From: Candidatus Kuenenia stuttgartensis | Lineage (GTDB): Bacteria; Planctomycetota; GCA-002687715; CAIWVZ01 | Length of the DNA: 64,000 bases | Assembly: GCA_945860915.1 (NCBI GenBank) | Contig: CAMARR010000008.1 | Coordinates: forward strand, 62,001-126,000 | Reading direction: 5' to 3' | Part shown: piece by piece, positions 60,419 to 64,000 of the stretch | Numbering within the stretch: position 1 is the stretch's first letter | How the letters are laid out: each line of letters opens with the position of its first letter | Program-made: the position numbers and the translations under genes | Notes under the pieces: model-generated | Told to the model about the DNA's origin: nothing | What the model saw: the letters and a program-made list of their open reading frames with translations, nothing else | Database searches by the model: none

Positions 60419-62062
60419 CTACTTGATGTCGACGGTGGTGTAGCGATTGATTTCTGGACTGACCGTCACGGATTTCTTGCCCACGGTCACGGTCATAACT
60501 TGGCCCGGGGAAAAGCCGTACGAAGGTTCAACGAAGATCACCGAGGGCTCGGACTGAGCTAGGAATGAACCGTCGACTCGCAGGCGGGCAGTCGCCGTAG
60601 GGGAATGGCCCATGATGGAAAGGGTCGCACCAACGCCGTCGAGGTTGCTCGTGCCGCCGCGGATTCGAATGCCGATCCAGCGTCGTTCTTTGGCCCGGTT
60701 ATGCAGAATCACGGGTGGGCCATCGATCCGGCTCATCACGGCATCGAGTCGGCCGTCCGCGTCGAAATCACCCAACGCAAGCCCACGCCCAACCCGCGGC
60801 GTCTCGATCGCAGGCAACTCTCTCGCTTGACGGAACCGCATCTTTCCTGAATCGTTTGTTCCACCGAGATGCAAGGTCATCGGCATCTCGAACGTCGAGC
60901 CGACGAGCTTGGCGTCGGGATAGACATGTCCGTTGGCAACGAGAATGTCGGCGCGTCCGTCGCCGTCGAAGTCCCTGATACCGACGCCCCAGCCGAGCCG
61001 AGGTCTGTCGACCGGCGCTGTCCCACACGAAGCAGACACCTCGGCAAAGCCGCCCGAGGTGCGCTGAATGAGAATCGAATTGGTCTCGCCTTCAAAATTG
61101 GTGATGACGAGATCGTCAAGACCATCTTGATTCAAGTCGCCGACGTCGATCCCCATTCCAGCTTGCGGTGCTCCGTCCGCACTAAACGCGATTCCGGCTG
61201 TCGCACCTTCCTCGTGGAAGCCGCCGTCGGCGTCAGAAACAAAGAGAAGGTTTGGCGTCATGTCCGCCGCAACGGCGATGTCGGGACGGCCATCACGGTT
61301 GACGTCAAGCGCCACAATCCCTAGTCCATAGACGGCTTCGCAACGGTCAAACCGCCACTCTGTCGTCGCGTCTTTGAAGCCGATCGTGTTGCGGCGAAGG
61401 GCGAGCGGTCGCATCGGAGTGAATCCGCGCGGACCACAGACTGTCGGATGTCCCTTGTAGCGACATACACGCCCATTTGCGCCATCCCGTGGTGGATTCT
61501 CCCACGGAAACTCGAGATACCTCGCCACAACAAGGTCTAAGTCTCCATCGAGATCAAGGTCTGCCCATGTGGCCGAGGTACACCAGCCGGCATTGATCGC
61601 GGAGTCGGGCATCCACTCCTTGGTGGTGTCCGCGAAGCGAAAGTCGCCGAGGTTACGCCAGCATCGCAGGCCATTCACGGTCGACCACACGACGTCACGA
61701 CGCCCATCGCCGTCGAGATCGTCGTAGATTGATCCCATCGGCCACGAAAGGGCTGGCCAGGATGCTGACTTTACTTCTTCGAACCGCATCGCACCGAGCC
61801 CGCGCCAGATGCGGGGAGGGGGCGTGGGTCGTTTGGCAATGACGTCATCGACGCGTCCGGGTATGCACGCGACGATGTCGAGGATTCCGTCGGAATCGAG
61901 ATCAACTACCGAAACACCGCCGCCCTTCGCCTCGGGAATGTGTGAAATCATCATTGCAGGGCGCGACGCGGCCATGGGTTCGAGTTCGATGGACTGAAAG
62001 AGCGGAGACTGCGACATGACCTCTGCCGCTGCAAAAAGAAGAACGATGGCGCGCAGAATCAT
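60419..62062 (-). CDS. CRTAC1-family FG-GAP and ASPIC/UnbV protein
   Basis: The 547-residue protein has a signal peptide (ILRAIVLLFAAAEVMSQ), FG-GAP repeats with calcium loops (VVDLDSDGILDIV, DLDGDGRRDVVW, DLDLDGDLDLVV, DFDADGRLDAVM) and a C-terminal ASPIC/UnbV domain (about 455-547). This combination is abundant in planctomycetes. It is exported and probably binds calcium. It follows the TPR gene with an ATGA overlap. Confidence 0.9.
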   Translation of the reverse strand: MILRAIVLLFAAAEVMSQSPLFQSIELEPMAASRPAMMISHIPEAKGGGVSVVDLDSDGILDIVACIPGRVDDVIAKRPTPPPRIWRGLGAMRFEEVKSASWPALSWPMGSIYDDLDGDGRRDVVWSTVNGLRCWRNLGDFRFADTTKEWMPDSAINAGWCTSATWADLDLDGDLDLVVARYLEFPWENPPRDGANGRVCRYKGHPTVCGPRGFTPMRPLALRRNTIGFKDATTEWRFDRCEAVYGLGIVALDVNRDGRPDIAVAADMTPNLLFVSDADGGFHEEGATAGIAFSADGAPQAGMGIDVGDLNQDGLDDLVITNFEGETNSILIQRTSGGFAEVSASCGTAPVDRPRLGWGVGIRDFDGDGRADILVANGHVYPDAKLVGSTFEMPMTLHLGGTNDSGKMRFRQARELPAIETPRVGRGLALGDFDADGRLDAVMSRIDGPPVILHNRAKERRWIGIRIRGGTSNLDGVGATLSIMGHSPTATARLRVDGSFLAQSEPSVIFVEPSYGFSPGQVMTVTVGKKSVTVSPEINRYTTVDIK

Positions 62063-62955
62063 GGGGACTTTCGTGTAGCGGGACGGGACTCTGTACGTAG
62101 TCCTTCGATCATGTTCTTCGCACGGGTTGATGTTGGATCGCGGTCAAGCGCGCGCTTCGCCCAAGTTCGAGCGAGTTCTCGATCGCCTACGTTGGATGCG
62201 ATTCCAGCGATTGAAATGCAAACTTCGGCGGGGACCTTGGACGTCGGAATCGTAGCGACAAGGGCAGCCATCTGGTCGTTTGCCGTGAGGAGAACCCGGT
62301 GACGTGCGAAAGCTGTTTCTGCTTCGATCGGGCGGTTAAGCCGGGCAAGAGTTAACGCCCTTGTGTGTGCGGCCGCGACCGAGGTCGGCTTTGCGGACAG
62401 GGCTCGATCTGCGTGGGCGAGCGCTTCCTCCAAACGAGATTCGGAGAGGTCCAACTGCGCCAGTCGGATCAGGACGCGGCCGTTCTTTGGAGTGACCAAC
62501 AAGGCCTCGTTCAAGAGCTTTCGGGCTATGACAACCTTGTCGTCTGCGAGCGCGGCCAAGGCCGAATAGTAATACGCGGATGCACGGCGGTCGGCGTTGC
62601 TGCTGGTGAGAAACGGCCTGAGCCAGGCGACAGCATCGTCCGTGCGCCCGGTCCGAACGAGTGCGAAGCCATATCTGACCATAAGCGGATCGAGTGATGC
62701 ATCTAGCTCGTGAGCTTTTGCAAAATGCGCGCAGGCTTGTTCGAATTCTTCCAGCTCTACCAGCGATTCCGCCGCGATAGCCCACCAAGCAGCACTGTCG
62801 CGTGCCGTCGTAAGGCGCGCGCGCGCCAGATCCCTCACGTCAACGAAGCGTCCGTCCGCAAAAAGTCGCGACGCCTGAGCGCGCAGTGGCTCGGCGGGGA
62901 GCGACTGCCCGAAGGAGACGAGAACCGCGAAGCAAGCGACGACAATGAACTTCAT
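62059..62955 (-). CDS. Secreted TPR protein
   Basis: The 298-residue protein has a signal peptide (MKFIVVACFAVLVSFGQS) and about six TPR units (for example ACHFAKAHELD-type, ALAALADDKVVIARKLLNEA). It is probably an adaptor in the periplasm or outside the cell. Its ATG overlaps the stop of the dipeptidase gene and its own stop overlaps the CRTAC1-type gene start, so the three genes are coupled. Confidence 0.8.
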   Translation of the reverse strand: MKFIVVACFAVLVSFGQSLPAEPLRAQASRLFADGRFVDVRDLARARLTTARDSAAWWAIAAESLVELEEFEQACAHFAKAHELDASLDPLMVRYGFALVRTGRTDDAVAWLRPFLTSSNADRRASAYYYSALAALADDKVVIARKLLNEALLVTPKNGRVLIRLAQLDLSESRLEEALAHADRALSAKPTSVAAAHTRALTLARLNRPIEAETAFARHRVLLTANDQMAALVATIPTSKVPAEVCISIAGIASNVGDRELARTWAKRALDRDPTSTRAKNMIEGLRTESRPATRKSP

Positions 62956-63770
62956 CGCCGTTCGAGCTCGTCAAAGGAAACATCGAGAATCGGGTAATTC
63001 ATCCAGTCGCGGTAATCGAAGTGCCACCACTCCCTTGAGTTCACATAGAAACCTTCGGCTTCCATAGCAGCGCGCAGAATGTCTCGGCGCCAAGTTTGAA
63101 TTGCTGTACCGCCGCGAAAGGTAGGAGCGGCAGAGTCAGTGAAAGCGTCGTAGTCGCTTGGACAGGCGACTGGGGCTCCCGTCGCGAGGTCGAACAGTGA
63201 GACATCAATGGCACAGCCCCGATTATGGCGTGATCCGCGGGATGGGTCTGCGACGAAGGCCCGTTGGTCCGGCGGAACGGCTTCGAAGAATAACTTGGTT
63301 ACCCGCCAGGGTCGGTAGCCATCGTGCAGCATGAGGCCGAAGCCAAGCGGCCGCAGTCGACTCTGAGCGCGAACTAGCGCCTCGGCCGCGGGCCGCTGGA
63401 GATAGACCCGACCCGTGGGGTAGATCGGTGCTCCGAGAAAGTTCCGATCCGTTGCGTAGCGAACGTCAAGTCGAAATCGAGGATCAAGCTGGACCGGTTC
63501 GACCAAGTCGACAGCACTTTTTGATGGCGGCTCGACCGGCGGTTTTGCGCCGTCGATGAGGCATCGAATTTCTTCTAGCGAGGCGACCGGGACAACACGG
63601 AATGGCTCGAGCGTAGGTGGGGCATCTATCAGTGCAACCGCAGGACGCGCGGCAGCCACAAAATCAAAGCTCGGTCCATGATCGAGTGCGTTCGAAAATG
63701 GTGCCGATGTGCCGGCGCAAGCCGTAAGGAGGATCAGGGCGAGAATCGGATAGGCGCGCATCCCTTGCAT
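62952..63770 (-). CDS. VanX-like D-alanyl-D-alanine dipeptidase (lipoprotein)
   Basis: The 272-residue zinc peptidase of family M15 cleaves D-Ala-D-Ala dipeptides. It carries the motif SRHNRGCAIDVSL (metal His and Asp) and EWWHFDY (catalytic Glu and metal His), and the RPAAEALVRAQSRL segment. A lipobox (ILLTAC) near residue 17 suggests an outer-surface lipoprotein, unlike cytoplasmic VanX, so the role is probably peptidoglycan peptide processing rather than vancomycin resistance. The start at 63770 or 63761 cannot be resolved; neither has a good ribosome site. The divergent esterase gene starts only 15 bases away. Confidence 0.85.
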   Translation of the reverse strand: MQGMRAYPILALILLTACAGTSAPFSNALDHGPSFDFVAAARPAVALIDAPPTLEPFRVVPVASLEEIRCLIDGAKPPVEPPSKSAVDLVEPVQLDPRFRLDVRYATDRNFLGAPIYPTGRVYLQRPAAEALVRAQSRLRPLGFGLMLHDGYRPWRVTKLFFEAVPPDQRAFVADPSRGSRHNRGCAIDVSLFDLATGAPVACPSDYDAFTDSAAPTFRGGTAIQTWRRDILRAAMEAEGFYVNSREWWHFDYRDWMNYPILDVSFDELERR

Positions 63771-63785
63771 TATGCTGCGCGAGTC

Positions 63786-64000
63786 ATGAATGCCCTAGTA
63801 CCCAGTTGCTCGTTGCGTCTCTTCCATCTCTTCACGGTCTTAATCACCATGTCAGTTCCGCTGTTCGGGCAGGAGTCGCGTCCGAGTCCGGGCCGCGTTT
63901 GGGTCTTGGCCGGGCAGTCGAACATGGAGGGCAACGGCTACCTCGATGCCGCTGCGGCCGACCCTAGGGTCCTGATTTTACGGAAGAAAGAAACCGGAAG
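63786..64000 (+). CDS. Sialate O-acetylesterase family protein (partial)
   Basis: The ATG at 63786 opens a frame that runs to the end of the window, at least 71 codons. A signal peptide (LFHLFTVLITMSVPLFGQ) is followed by VWVLAGQSNMEG, the block I motif of the SASA/GDSL-like esterases, with the catalytic serine in GQSNM. Planctomycetes encode many such enzymes, which remove acetyl groups from sialic acids or other sugars. The rest of the protein, including the catalytic Asp-x-x-His, lies outside the window. The divergent start is only 15 bases from the VanX-like gene. Confidence 0.85.
   Translation, partial: MNALVPSCSLRLFHLFTVLITMSVPLFGQESRPSPGRVWVLAGQSNMEGNGYLDAAAADPRVLILRKKETG

Noticed and set aside
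62952-63770. Vancomycin-resistance function for the VanX-like protein
   Set aside because: No vanH, vanA or vanRS genes are nearby, and the protein has a lipoprotein signal, whereas resistance VanX is cytoplasmic.
1-64000. tRNA, rRNA, CRISPR arrays, insertion sequences, prophage genes or an oriC with DnaA-box clusters
   Set aside because: No cloverleaf-like, repeat-spacer, transposase or box-cluster pattern was seen in the intergenic gaps, which are mostly under 250 bases.
53506-64000. PEP-CTERM sorting signals on the secreted proteins
   Set aside because: None of the C-termini shows the PEP motif followed by a membrane helix and arginine cluster.

Overview
The window looks like a piece of a planctomycete-type chromosome (PVC superphylum), probably from an uncultured or little-studied lineage. 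Lineage clues are a Minf_1886-type protein (a family known mainly from planctomycetes and verrucomicrobia), many secreted FG-GAP/CRTAC1, HEAT and TPR proteins, and a moderately high GC content. The gene set is chromosomal and mostly housekeeping. I see no rRNA or tRNA gene, CRISPR array, insertion sequence, phage or plasmid module. TGA is used freely as an ordinary stop codon.

Layout. 1-3.7 kb: an operon with the end of a TPR-like gene, a divergent dnaA-like gene, tmk, a delta-prime clamp-loader gene (holB) and the Minf_1886-type gene, closed by a strong bidirectional hairpin. 3.7-11.2 kb: an S41 protease with an inserted calcium-loop-like repeat, L-asparaginase, a radical SAM enzyme with atypical cysteine spacing, EF-P and a ComM-type ATPase. 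11.2-13 kb: an NSS sodium symporter with a small MetS-like partner. 13.2-15.1 kb: moaA-moaC-mog for molybdenum cofactor. 15.2-17.1 kb: accB-accC.

17-27.7 kb holds tightly packed nucleotide-sugar genes: UDP-xylose synthase, glmS, a WbpA-like dehydrogenase, two more epimerases, wecB, rfbA/rfbD/rfbB (no rfbC) and a family 2 glycosyltransferase. They lead into a 27.9-38.6 kb exopolysaccharide block that resembles the EPS half of exosortase A (XrtA/PEP-CTERM) loci: Wza-like lipoprotein, Wzz/GumC-like protein, secretion ATPase, a CpsD-like protein with a destroyed P-loop, Stp1-like glycosyltransferase, O-antigen-ligase-like protein, GT39-like protein, short sugar transferase and a DUF3473-type deacetylase. 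A giant TPR lipoprotein reminiscent of PrsT follows. No exosortase or PEP-CTERM substrate is present.

42.6-50 kb: a BadF-type sugar kinase, an MrfA/MrfB-like helicase-exonuclease pair, a thioredoxin-fold gene with an in-frame TGA exactly where the first cysteine of the CGPC motif should be (a likely selenoprotein, with a plausible SECIS-like hairpin), an M28 peptidase and a ferredoxin. 50-53.4 kb: a ribose-type ABC importer. 53.5-64 kb: secreted or envelope proteins (amidase with an inserted golvesin-like domain, VWA/HEAT protein, two FG-GAP proteins, TPR protein, VanX-like dipeptidase) and the start of a sialate O-acetylesterase.

The most noteworthy items are the candidate UGPC selenoprotein, the DnaA-like protein with several altered ATPase residues, the EF-P with asparagine at the modified position, the CX10CX2C radical SAM enzyme and the kinase-dead CpsD homologue. 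All calls are from reading the sequence; no database search was run.
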